Position numbers and translations under genes: made by a program. A stretch of DNA of 19,543 bases from an uncultured Actinomycetes bacterium (GTDB lineage: Bacteria > Actinomycetota > Actinomycetes > Nanopelagicales > Nanopelagicaceae), in NCBI GenBank assembly GCA_903832395.1, contig CAILBF010000095.1:1-19543 (forward strand), written 5' to 3'. Of this stretch, positions 8,117 through 14,545 are shown piece by piece (the first letter of the stretch is position 1; every line of letters begins with the position of its first letter). The notes under the pieces are model-generated. The model ran no database searches and was not told the origin of the DNA. It saw only the letters and a program-made list of their open reading frames with translations.

Positions 8117-9508
8117 ATGCCAACGACTTCAGACAATCCGCGTGATCCAGAGTCACGCATTGCACGTCTAGTCGATGATGGAAAGTTTGAATTCCTTATC
8201 CCACGTACCGATTGTGGAGTAATCGTAGTTACTGGTTTAGTAAAGGGAAATAAAGTTGTAATTTTTGCATCCGATGCAACAATAAAGAGTGGCGCACTCG
8301 GTGTCGATGGCTCGAAAGTAATTGTTACTGCATACAAAGCGGCAATGGGCGCGCAAGTTCCGGTCATTGGAATTTGGCACTCCGGAGGCGCACGTTTGAG
8401 TGATGGTGTTGCATCCCTTGATGCTTTCGGTGAAGTCTTTCAATCAATGATTTCTGCCAGCGGGCGAATTCCTCAACTATCTTTAGTGCTTGGGCCAACT
8501 GCAGGTGGTGGGGCTTACGGACCAGCCCTTACCGATATCGTCGTGTTGGCACCCGAGGGAAGAATTTTTGTAACTGGACCCGATGTTGTTAAAAGTGTGA
8601 CCGGTGAAGATATTGATATGGCCCTACTCGGTGGCCCAGAAGCGCATAAGAAAAATAGCGGTCTTGCGCACATTATTGCGCCAACCGAAGATGCCGCCTT
8701 TGAAGACATCCGCGATTTAACTGCCCTATTTGCTAATCAAGGCTTTATGCATCCAGAGGTTGCCGACTTAGATCTAAGCCAACTTGTTCCAGATTCAAAG
8801 ATACGCACATATGAAGTGCGTCCATTGGTCGATGCCATTTTAGATAAAGACAGTGAAAAAATTGAACTGCTCTCCATGTGGGCACCGAATATGACAACAA
8901 TTCTCGGTCGACTGGGCGGAGCCACAGTTGGAATTCTTGCTAATAACCCTGCGCATTTAGCTGGAGTTCTAGATGCATCAGCAGGTGAAAAAGCTGCACG
9001 CTTTGTCCGCACATGTGATGCCTTTGGTATTCCACTCATCGTTATCGCCGATGTACAGGGATTTCTTCCCGGTGCCGGTCAAGAGTGGGAAGGGGCAGTA
9101 AGGCGCGGAGCTAAGTTGCTTCATGCCTTCGGTGAAGCCGTTGTCCCACGAATTACTTTAATTACACGGCGTGCTTACGGTGGTGCTTACGTTGCAATGA
9201 ATTCAAAAGCGCTCGGTGCAACGCGCGTATTTGCTTGGCCCAACGCCGAAGTTTCCGTTATGGGTGCAGTTGCTGCGGTTCGCGTTCTACACCGTCGATT
9301 GCTCGCCGATATACCGACCGAACAGCGCGAATCAATGGAGCTCGAACTCGCCGCAGAGCATGAAAAGATTTCGGGTGGTGTTGCCCGCGCGGTTGAAATT
9401 GGCGCAGTTGATGAAATAATCGACCCAGCTCTTACTCGCAGTATTCTGGCTAAGACAATTGCCCAAGCGCCCCATCGACGTGGAGCTCACAGCAATATTC
9501 CACTGTAA
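8117..9508 (+). CDS. Acyl-CoA carboxylase carboxyltransferase subunit (AccD6-like)
   Basis: This subunit transfers carboxyl from biotin to acetyl-CoA or propionyl-CoA, giving malonyl- or methylmalonyl-CoA. At 463 residues it is a single-chain crotonase-fold carboxyltransferase. It has N-terminal GGARLSDGV and GPTAGGGAYGP (residues 126-136), and C-terminal GFLPGAGQEW (about 315-324), RRGAKLLHAFGEA and AYGGAYVAMNSK (from 353), the two oxyanion-hole halves. It is shorter than the roughly 520-residue propionyl-CoA type and close to mycobacterial AccD6 (about 470), which also closes the FAS-II operon. That position supports a malonyl-CoA-supplying role. The biotin carboxylase/carrier subunit is elsewhere. 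The ATG follows the fabF TAA with no gap. The gene converges on the next one with 17 bases between and no clear terminator. Confidence 0.92.
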   Translation: MPTTSDNPRDPESRIARLVDDGKFEFLIPRTDCGVIVVTGLVKGNKVVIFASDATIKSGALGVDGSKVIVTAYKAAMGAQVPVIGIWHSGGARLSDGVASLDAFGEVFQSMISASGRIPQLSLVLGPTAGGGAYGPALTDIVVLAPEGRIFVTGPDVVKSVTGEDIDMALLGGPEAHKKNSGLAHIIAPTEDAAFEDIRDLTALFANQGFMHPEVADLDLSQLVPDSKIRTYEVRPLVDAILDKDSEKIELLSMWAPNMTTILGRLGGATVGILANNPAHLAGVLDASAGEKAARFVRTCDAFGIPLIVIADVQGFLPGAGQEWEGAVRRGAKLLHAFGEAVVPRITLITRRAYGGAYVAMNSKALGATRVFAWPNAEVSVMGAVAAVRVLHRRLLADIPTEQRESMELELAAEHEKISGGVARAVEIGAVDEIIDPALTRSILAKTIAQAPHRRGAHSNIPL

Positions 9509-9525
9509 AAGGCGTATTGCAATAA

Positions 9526-11271
9526 CTACTTATTTTTAGCTCGCTTTGGAAGCATCTCTGAAAACTCGGGAAATAAACCTTCAATTCGCAGAATGGCATA
9601 ACCTACACGCACGATATTTCCGATACTTGGGTACACAATGAAACGCGGCTCCCATACGGGTGCGAACTTGGCATTGAAACGATACAGCGATTCCATTTGG
9701 ACGAAGTGTGAAAAAAAGATCAAAATTTTACGCATTATTCGTGCAATAGGTCCGGCGCCTAGTTTCTTCCCTTTTTCAAAGATACTTCTAAATGAGGCAA
9801 AGTTAAGCGAAACATAATCAAAACCTAAGGGCTTAACGAAATTAATAGTTTGTTGGATCATTAATTCATTAACGCCTGTATCGGCGCTAGGCGCTCTACG
9901 CATTAAATCAAGGGAGACTGAATTATCTCCCCACGGTACGAACTGCAACATCGAAACCACTTCATTTTCGCGTTCACACCAAGTAATAAGACAGTCGGGA
10001 TCTATTGGGTCACAGAATCTGCCCAGCGCCATTGAAAAGCCGCGCTCATCCTGACTCTTTCGCCATTGCTGCATTTTCACGGCCAGATCTTCGCGAAAAC
10101 TCGCATCTAAATCGCGAACGAAGGCTGATTTAGCTGTGTAACCCAAGCGATTAATTCGGTTAAGGGTTTGCCGAACATTCTTCATAACTGGACCCTCGGT
10201 CGTGAAATCTTTCACAACCACAACTGCTTCATCGCCGATTTCTAAGGAGTCATAACCAGTTTCCCGAACCCAAATCTCTCCCGCCTCTTCCGAACATCCA
10301 TAGATAGCTGGGATCCACGCATGCATCTCTGCAGTATTTAAAAATGCGGCCATCGCTGCTGGCCACGACTCTTGGTCGCCAATTGGATCGCCCGTTGAAA
10401 TCATGACACTGCTTCGAACCGAATACGGGATAACCGCCTTCATGTTTGGTGACCACACCACAGATTTGTTATCGCGCAAAGCAAAGTAGCTCAGTGAATC
10501 TCGCTTAGAGCTGTGTTCAAGTAGCCCTCGTACGAGATGTGCATTCTCACTGCTCAATGCTGACTTGAGTAAAGCGGGTTTAAGGAATCTAATTAAAGTA
10601 CCAACGGCAATTAAAATTCCTAGTCCGCCTAAAAGGAATTCAAGTCTTTCTTGACGGGCAGCTGATACGAATAGAACTGGACCAGAGACTCCTACCAGCC
10701 CTTTTACTGTGATCTCAAGGGCTTGGCTCAGGCTGACTGAAGTGAGAAATGAGTGTCGGTCAAAGTAAACAATAACCACCCCAAGTAAAAGCGCCAGGAG
10801 CGAACTACGAAAGAAGAAAACTACCCCTTGTCGCCTTGTGTATGGATCGGCGATCGTTTTAAAGATATTTCTATATCGCAGTAGCAACGACAAAATGACT
10901 ACTTCAAGAACGAGTCTCGAAAGACCTAACGTCTGAAGTAAAAGATGTGGATTTCGATTTAACTCTAGAAATATATGCACCGATCGAATAACGGAAAAAA
11001 CTATCAAGAGAGTCTGAAGCGTTGTCGCAAAAATCCATGCCCGACGGCGCCGTAATTTAATACTTCGTGCGCTCAAAAATAGACAGGAGGCGACAAGTAT
11101 TGAAGCGACTTCATCACCAAAAAAGAATGTTGGGTTGGCCTGAACTCCCAATTTCCTAATGAAATGTGGAAATAAGTCCAGTGAAAAAAAGCCAAAGAGA
11201 GCTAGCGATTGAATATACAACAAAGTACTTACTAACCGGGATCGTCGTGCATTGTCCGTCAGTGAAGCCAT
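9526..11271 (-). CDS. MprF/LysX-type lipid aminoacyltransferase (DUF2156)
   Basis: This 581-residue membrane protein has at least five or six hydrophobic segments in the first 235 residues (for example about 15-33, 53-67, 76-103, 113-131, 155-173 and 210-232). A soluble C-terminal DUF2156 domain of two GNAT-like folds follows (about 245-560). The end carries the characteristic ESLYRFNAKFAPVWEPRF. The family moves an amino acid, commonly lysine or alanine, from aminoacyl-tRNA to phosphatidylglycerol on the inner leaflet. In mycobacteria the same domain is fused to a lysyl-tRNA synthetase (LysX), and that synthetase domain is absent here. It likely changes membrane charge, but the amino acid used cannot be read. 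A TATGAT box exactly 6 bases before the ATG, with no ribosome site, indicates a leaderless message. Confidence 0.85.
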   Translation of the reverse strand: MASLTDNARRSRLVSTLLYIQSLALFGFFSLDLFPHFIRKLGVQANPTFFFGDEVASILVASCLFLSARSIKLRRRRAWIFATTLQTLLIVFSVIRSVHIFLELNRNPHLLLQTLGLSRLVLEVVILSLLLRYRNIFKTIADPYTRRQGVVFFFRSSLLALLLGVVIVYFDRHSFLTSVSLSQALEITVKGLVGVSGPVLFVSAARQERLEFLLGGLGILIAVGTLIRFLKPALLKSALSSENAHLVRGLLEHSSKRDSLSYFALRDNKSVVWSPNMKAVIPYSVRSSVMISTGDPIGDQESWPAAMAAFLNTAEMHAWIPAIYGCSEEAGEIWVRETGYDSLEIGDEAVVVVKDFTTEGPVMKNVRQTLNRINRLGYTAKSAFVRDLDASFREDLAVKMQQWRKSQDERGFSMALGRFCDPIDPDCLITWCERENEVVSMLQFVPWGDNSVSLDLMRRAPSADTGVNELMIQQTINFVKPLGFDYVSLNFASFRSIFEKGKKLGAGPIARIMRKILIFFSHFVQMESLYRFNAKFAPVWEPRFIVYPSIGNIVRVGYAILRIEGLFPEFSEMLPKRAKNK

Positions 11272-11277
11272 GTTCCA

Positions 11278-11283
11278 ATCATA
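11278..11283 (-). promoter_or_regulatory. -10 box giving a leaderless mprF-like mRNA
   Basis: On the - strand TATGAT is followed by six bases and then the ATG at 11271-11269. With standard -10 to +1 spacing, transcription starts on the A of the start codon. There is no Shine-Dalgarno sequence, in line with leaderless initiation that is common in Actinomycetota. Confidence 0.6.
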
Positions 11284-11326
11284 ACTGGTCTAATAACGGC
11301 GCGTAACTCTCAACTTAGTCAATGAG

Positions 11327-12088
11327 CTATTTTGTATTAAAAGTTACCGAAACCGTTGCAGTTACCGTCTTCTCGATAGTTGTAGTGTCATAGGCGCCGT
11401 AGTCAGTCGTCATCGTTGAATCTGGTGTTGTAATCTGAATCGGCCCAGCTTTCACATTTACTAGCGAGCCGAGTGCTCCGCCAACAGCTTTAGTCAGCGC
11501 TTCGGCGCGACCTTTTGCATCTTTCATCGCATCACTCATTAACTGTGGGCGAAGCTCTGGCAAGTTAGAAATGTAGTACTGAGGTCCATAGTTATTTACA
11601 TGGATTCCAGTCTGCAAAAGAGATCCAATTCCCTGGCTGAGCTTAGAAATCAATTGGACATTCTTTGAACGCACAGTAACGTCACGGCTTGCACGGTAGG
11701 AAAGCGTTCTACCCGTTGCATTTCCATTGACGTATTCCTCGTTGGCATAGGTTGAAACTGCGCCAAGAGTTAATGCCTCAGCAGGTATTCCGCCTTTAGC
11801 TAAATAATCTGAAAGACCTACAACATCTGAATCGACCGATTTAACGGCGCCACCAACATTAGGTGCAGAAAGACTTACTGACAAAGTCCACACTGCATTA
11901 TCGGCAGTTGCACTTGTCTTAGCTGAACCCGTGACGGTAATTCCATTTCCAGCACGTGTTGCGAAACCTGTTCCTACTTTAGTTAAACCAACGCCAAGTG
12001 CTAATGAAACAATAATGGCAGAAATAATAATTGTGACTGCTTTGCGGCGCTCGACCGTAATAATAGGTGACTCATTTAGTTGACTCAT
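11327..12088 (-). CDS. SIMPL domain (DUF541) membrane-anchored protein
   Basis: This 253-residue protein opens with a short cytosolic stretch and one membrane helix (about residues 17-36), then GITVTGSAKTSATADNAVWTLSVS, the typical first strand of the SIMPL/DUF541 family. The middle part has RTLSYRASRDVTVRS and ISKLSQGIGSLLQTGI, and the tail AMKDAKGRAEALTKAVGGALG followed by a hydrophobic-alternating end is also standard (the BP26/OMP28-like fold). It probably forms an outward-facing oligomer tied to the cell membrane. The family's biochemical role is not established, though members are linked to oxidative and envelope stress. It sits between DUF3145 and the MprF-like gene on the same strand but has its own TATAAT box, so it need not share their transcript. 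Confidence 0.85.
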   Translation of the reverse strand: MSQLNESPIITVERRKAVTIIISAIIVSLALGVGLTKVGTGFATRAGNGITVTGSAKTSATADNAVWTLSVSLSAPNVGGAVKSVDSDVVGLSDYLAKGGIPAEALTLGAVSTYANEEYVNGNATGRTLSYRASRDVTVRSKNVQLISKLSQGIGSLLQTGIHVNNYGPQYYISNLPELRPQLMSDAMKDAKGRAEALTKAVGGALGSLVNVKAGPIQITTPDSTMTTDYGAYDTTTIEKTVTATVSVTFNTK

Positions 12089-12095
12089 ACCTTAA

Positions 12096-12101
12096 ATTAT
12101 A
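12096..12101 (-). promoter_or_regulatory. Consensus -10 box for the SIMPL gene (leaderless)
   Basis: A perfect TATAAT lies on the - strand 7 bases before the ATG at 12088-12086. Transcription would begin at, or one base before, the start codon. The AAGG that follows is too close to the ATG to act as a ribosome site. No consensus -35 is seen 17 bases upstream. Confidence 0.6.
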
Positions 12102-12106
12102 CGCAA

Positions 12107-12616
12107 CTAAATTGCGCGTAGGTGAGAAAGTTCTTGGTGATTGACGCCACGAAAACGTTCAAGTTCATTTTCCCAATCGCTACCAATGAGAAGTGCCAGA
12201 CCAACGCGGATCGCCTCTTCATCAAAGGAGTTCTTTAGAACCTCGCCTATCTGGTTTTCACTAATTACTACGGCTCCGGATAAATCAGTCACAGCGCGGT
12301 GGATTCCAAGTTCGGGCGTAAATCTAAATAACTCTCCACCCGTGTTTGTATCTTCTTGCACTTCAAAGCTCAGGTAATGCCAACTTCGCAGCGCGCTTGC
12401 GATTGCAGCCGCGACTCCTTGGCGATCTCGCCACGTCAGAGTGCATTTATATGTACCGGCCTTTAACCCTTGGGGCGTCCAGTCACAGCCCGTTGAGGTC
12501 CCCAGTAGATCCGATAGCGCCCAGTCAATATGGGTGCGAAGGGCCGATGGGGCGCTGTGAATGCGTAACTGACCCCGGGTGGCCAAGGCTCCAGAGGCTC
12601 TATTTAATCGTTGCAT
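12107..12616 (-). CDS. DUF3145 family protein
   Basis: This 169-residue protein matches the actinobacterial DUF3145 family by features I recall from Streptomyces homologues: TRGQLRIHSAPSAL near the start, HIDWALSDLLG, CDWTPQ, a central ALRSWHYLSFEV, FTPELGIHRAVTD and WENELERFR near the end. It has no signal peptide or membrane segment and no known biochemical function. In Streptomyces the family gene lies close to the fab operon, and here it is again within a few kilobases of fabF and accD, on the opposite strand. That supports a link to lipid metabolism, though only by association. AGGAG sits 7 bases before ATG 12616, which fixes the start. Upstream is a plausible promoter at 12686-12715. 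Confidence 0.85.
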   Translation of the reverse strand: MQRLNRASGALATRGQLRIHSAPSALRTHIDWALSDLLGTSTGCDWTPQGLKAGTYKCTLTWRDRQGVAAAIASALRSWHYLSFEVQEDTNTGGELFRFTPELGIHRAVTDLSGAVVISENQIGEVLKNSFDEEAIRVGLALLIGSDWENELERFRGVNHQELSHLRAI

Positions 12617-12625
12617 TGAAAACTC

Positions 12626-12678
12626 CTAGCAAGGACGCCGATTGCGACCTTCCCCGGCCGCCTTTTCGCACCTGCTAG
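12626..12678 (-). other. Leader inverted repeat touching the DUF3145 ribosome site
   Basis: In the - strand leader, CTAGCAGG (12678-12671) can pair with CCTTGCTAG (12634-12626) with one bulged base. The second arm runs into the AGGAG ribosome site (12627-12623). If the predicted promoter is right, the first bases of the mRNA pair beside its own ribosome site. The intervening 36 bases are GC-rich. Confidence 0.3.
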
Positions 12679-12685
12679 TGGCTTA

Positions 12686-12715
12686 ATTACACACCCTGGT
12701 GGCTAAAACTGTCCA
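12686..12715 (-). promoter_or_regulatory. Candidate sigma70-type promoter for DUF3145
   Basis: On the - strand TGGACA (12715-12710) and TGTAAT (12691-12686) are separated by 18 bases. The predicted start is near 12679, giving a leader of about 63 bases to the DUF3145 ATG. Both hexamers differ from consensus by one base. Confidence 0.45.
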
Positions 12716-12733
12716 GTCCCACTTTAGGTTTAC

Positions 12734-12770
12734 GCGTCGGTAGGCGCTACAGTTGGCCCCAGTCCGACGC
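12734..12770 (+). other. Inverted repeat in the region upstream of csp
   Basis: GCGTCGG (12734-12740) and CCGACGC (12764-12770) are perfect 7-base arms around 23 bases, 110-146 bases before the cold-shock gene. If transcribed, this would be a stem-loop in a long csp leader. The csp promoter itself could not be placed with confidence, so this may be upstream of it. Confidence 0.35.
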
Positions 12771-12833
12771 TTAATCAGTACCCGTATCATGTAATACATA
12801 TTCGGTATCGCTGGCGCAAGAGGAAGACCGTGA

Positions 12834-12850
12834 TCCGAGGATTTCTCGGA
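12834..12850 (+). other. Short hairpin in the csp 5' leader
   Basis: TCCGAG and CTCGGA form a perfect 6-base stem with a 5-base loop, ending about 17 bases before the GAAGGA ribosome site of csp. Cold-shock mRNAs commonly have structured, temperature-responsive leaders. A similar role here is inference. Confidence 0.4.
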
Positions 12851-12879
12851 ACACCCACATATCGAAGGAAAAGTAAAAC

Positions 12880-13083
12880 ATGGCAACAGGTACAGTTAAG
12901 TGGTTCAACTCTGAAAAGGGTTTCGGTTTCATTGCAGTTGATGGTGGCGGACAAGATGTATTCGTTCACTACTCAGCAATTCAAGGAAACGGTTACAAGT
13001 CTCTTGAAGAGGGTCAGGCAGTTTCGTTTGAGGTCGTACAGGGTCCAAAGGGTCCTCAGGCTGATGCAGTAAACCCTGCCTAA
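12880..13083 (+). CDS. cspA: Cold-shock protein (CspA family)
   Basis: This 67-residue single cold-shock domain binds single-stranded RNA and DNA and acts as an RNA chaperone. Both RNA-binding motifs are intact: KGFGFI (RNP1) and VFVHY (RNP2). MATGTVKWFNSEKGFGFI is the standard family start. The ATG has a good GAAGGA site about 9 bases upstream. It has a long upstream region (263 bases to DUF3145) with two inverted repeats, and is followed 17 bases later by a strong terminator, so it is probably a single-gene unit. The - strand frames overlapping it are shadows. Confidence 0.97.
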   Translation: MATGTVKWFNSEKGFGFIAVDGGGQDVFVHYSAIQGNGYKSLEEGQAVSFEVVQGPKGPQADAVNPA

Positions 13084-13100
13084 TTTCCACAGCTTTATAA

Positions 13101-13136
13101 ATAACCCTCACCGGCAACGGTGGGGGTTATTTTTTT
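13101..13136 (+). terminator. Intrinsic terminator after csp
   Basis: ATAACCCTCACC (13101-13112) pairs with GGTGGGGGTTAT (13119-13130) across a 6-base loop, with a single G-T type mismatch, and is followed directly by six T residues. This is a strong rho-independent terminator for csp. Its right arm overlaps the stop codon of the convergent peptidase gene. On the - strand the T-tract is much weaker. Confidence 0.9.
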
Positions 13137-13738
13137 GGAATTGGTGGAACCGCGCCAACTTTAGCTAATAATTTTGCAACTGCCTTTGCTGGAGATGAAT
13201 CTGTTCCAGCTTTCCATTTATCTAAATAACTCCATGGATATAACTCACCACGACGTACCCACCATGCACCTGCACTCACTGGAGTGGGCCATGAAATTCC
13301 AAAGTGAACATGCGAGGCAGTTCCTTTAGCATCACCGGAATCTCCCAGTTTTCCTATTAAGTCTCCAGCAGCAACACGCACGCCAGGTTCAATCCCATCG
13401 GCAACTTTCATTAAATGCGATCCGTAATAGCGAACACCATCATCGCCAATAATCGATACATATAAACCGCCACGGTCGGCGCCTAAATTAGTTTTGTAGT
13501 TGTATTTATCGACTCGGTTAACTTCATCGACTACCCCACTCGTAACAGCAACAAATGCGCAGCCTTTTTTGCCCAAAATATCGGTTGCTGGATAGTCGTG
13601 GTGGGAATGAGCGTAGGTCACCACACAGCCTCTAATTGGAAATACATATAAAGGTGATGCCGACGCAGAAATTACTTGCGTAGATATGGCGGACGCAAGA
13701 ACTACAACCACAATTCGCAAAAACTTTTTGTTTTTCAT
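13127..13738 (-). CDS. Secreted M23 (LytM-like) peptidase
   Basis: This is a 203-residue exported zinc endopeptidase that would cut peptide cross-links of peptidoglycan. A Sec signal peptide (KNKKFLRIVVVVLASAIS, then VISASA) probably ends near residue 27. The M23 core shows THE usual ligand pattern: SHHDYPATDI with H47 and D53, GSHLM with H108, and ASHVHFG with H143 and H145. All expected metal and catalytic positions are present, so it should be active. A short Lys/Ala-rich tail follows. There is no ribosome site. A TACTCT box ends 7 bases before the ATG, suggesting a leaderless message. It converges on csp, and its stop lies inside the csp terminator. Confidence 0.9.
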   Translation of the reverse strand: MKNKKFLRIVVVVLASAISTQVISASASPLYVFPIRGCVVTYAHSHHDYPATDILGKKGCAFVAVTSGVVDEVNRVDKYNYKTNLGADRGGLYVSIIGDDGVRYYGSHLMKVADGIEPGVRVAAGDLIGKLGDSGDAKGTASHVHFGISWPTPVSAGAWWVRRGELYPWSYLDKWKAGTDSSPAKAVAKLLAKVGAVPPIPKK

Positions 13739-13745
13739 TGCGTTA

Positions 13746-13751
13746 AGAGTA
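13746..13751 (-). promoter_or_regulatory. Candidate -10 box for the M23 gene (leaderless)
   Basis: TACTCT (TAnnnT pattern) on the - strand is 7 bases before the ATG at 13738-13736, the same geometry as the SIMPL gene's TATAAT. No ribosome-binding sequence is present between them. Confidence 0.45.
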
Positions 13752-13817
13752 ACTGCAAGAGAGCAAAGCGTTAGTTAAGCGGTTCAGACCCCGCTGACCC
13801 TCATATAACTCAGCATT

Positions 13818-13830
13818 AGGGATTGCCCCA
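13818..13830 (+). promoter_or_regulatory. GGGATT(A/G)C-type element upstream of first response regulator
   Basis: AGGGATTGCCCCA lies 52 bases before the regulator's ATG in the 144-base gap 13739-13882. It resembles the GGGGATTACTC and GGGATATCCC sites upstream of the second regulator, but is the weakest member. A further GAGGGTCTACTG follows at about 13859. The rest of the gap shows no clear ribosome site. Confidence 0.3.
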
Positions 13831-13882
13831 GTATCTCGCTGAGCGTGAGGTTCAAAAAGAGGGTCTACTGTGGTTATTACAT

Positions 13883-14545
13883 ATGAAAACCCTAATTATC
13901 AACGATCAGGCCTTCGAGCTCGCACTCCTGGCCTCTGCGTTGACCCAACACGGAGCAAGGGTTATCGGTTCAACCGACAATGTTACCGATGCCATGGCCC
14001 TGTTTGAGCTGCATAAACCTAAAGTCGTTATCGTTGATATTAGATTCAATCACCAACATGCAATTGATTTATGTAAAGAGTTCCGAAGCATTAACCCCTT
14101 AGTTGGCCTCATCATTATCGCGGACTGCCCAGATCTTAGAATCCTAGGAATTACCGTTGGTGAGATTCCTTATGGCTCGCAGCTAATTCTTAAATCAGTC
14201 TCGAACGTCGTTGAGATCATCTACCAGTCAATTGCGCTCTCAATCCTGGCGGCAAAGTCAAAGCAGACTTACCTTTGGGCAGGGCGAGACGACATCATCA
14301 ATGGCCCCGAATTTATCTCTGTCCTTGCCGGCTTAACTGATATCCAAATTGAAACTATGCGCCTCATCGGTAATGGCTTAAGCAACGCCGAAATTTCACG
14401 AGTGCGATTCGTAACTGAAAAATCAGTTGAACAGATTGTCACAAAAATCTCACAGTACTTTAATGTTGGCTCTGATCGAACCAAAAACCAAAGAGTTTTA
14501 CTTGCCGGACAATACTTTAAATGGGTAGGCGCCCTTAGGAGATAG
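13883..14545 (+). CDS. Response regulator, degenerate receiver + LuxR-type HTH
   Basis: This 220-residue protein has an N-terminal receiver domain (about 1-115) and a C-terminal GerE/LuxR-like HTH (about 148-205, LTDIQIETMRLIGNGLSNAE). Phospho-acceptor D52 (VVIVDIRF) and K104 are present. The acidic pair is N7-D8 rather than E/D-D, and the usual Ser/Thr switch position is A80, so signalling may be atypical. I choose ATG 13883 because the receiver strand MKTLIIND begins there; TTG 13823 would add 20 unsupported residues. No strong ribosome site is seen, and TACTGT at 13866 would give a near-leaderless message. It is a clear relative of the regulator at 17607 and overlaps the 3' end of the secreted-protein operon by 11 bases, tail to tail. 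It probably controls the surface-protein genes, which is inference. Confidence 0.8.
   Translation: MKTLIINDQAFELALLASALTQHGARVIGSTDNVTDAMALFELHKPKVVIVDIRFNHQHAIDLCKEFRSINPLVGLIIIADCPDLRILGITVGEIPYGSQLILKSVSNVVEIIYQSIALSILAAKSKQTYLWAGRDDIINGPEFISVLAGLTDIQIETMRLIGNGLSNAEISRVRFVTEKSVEQIVTKISQYFNVGSDRTKNQRVLLAGQYFKWVGALRR

Noticed and set aside
9509..9525. Terminator between the convergent accD-like and MprF-like genes
   Set aside because: TATTGCAATA is a palindrome without a loop and the T-run after it is interrupted, so it does not form a normal terminator.
12141..12678. Plus-strand open frames over DUF3145
   Set aside because: They are shadows of the conserved - strand gene, have no family features and read through its promoter.
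13823..13882. TTG start extending the first response regulator by 20 residues
   Set aside because: The receiver domain begins exactly at ATG 13883, and the extension covers the proposed regulatory element.
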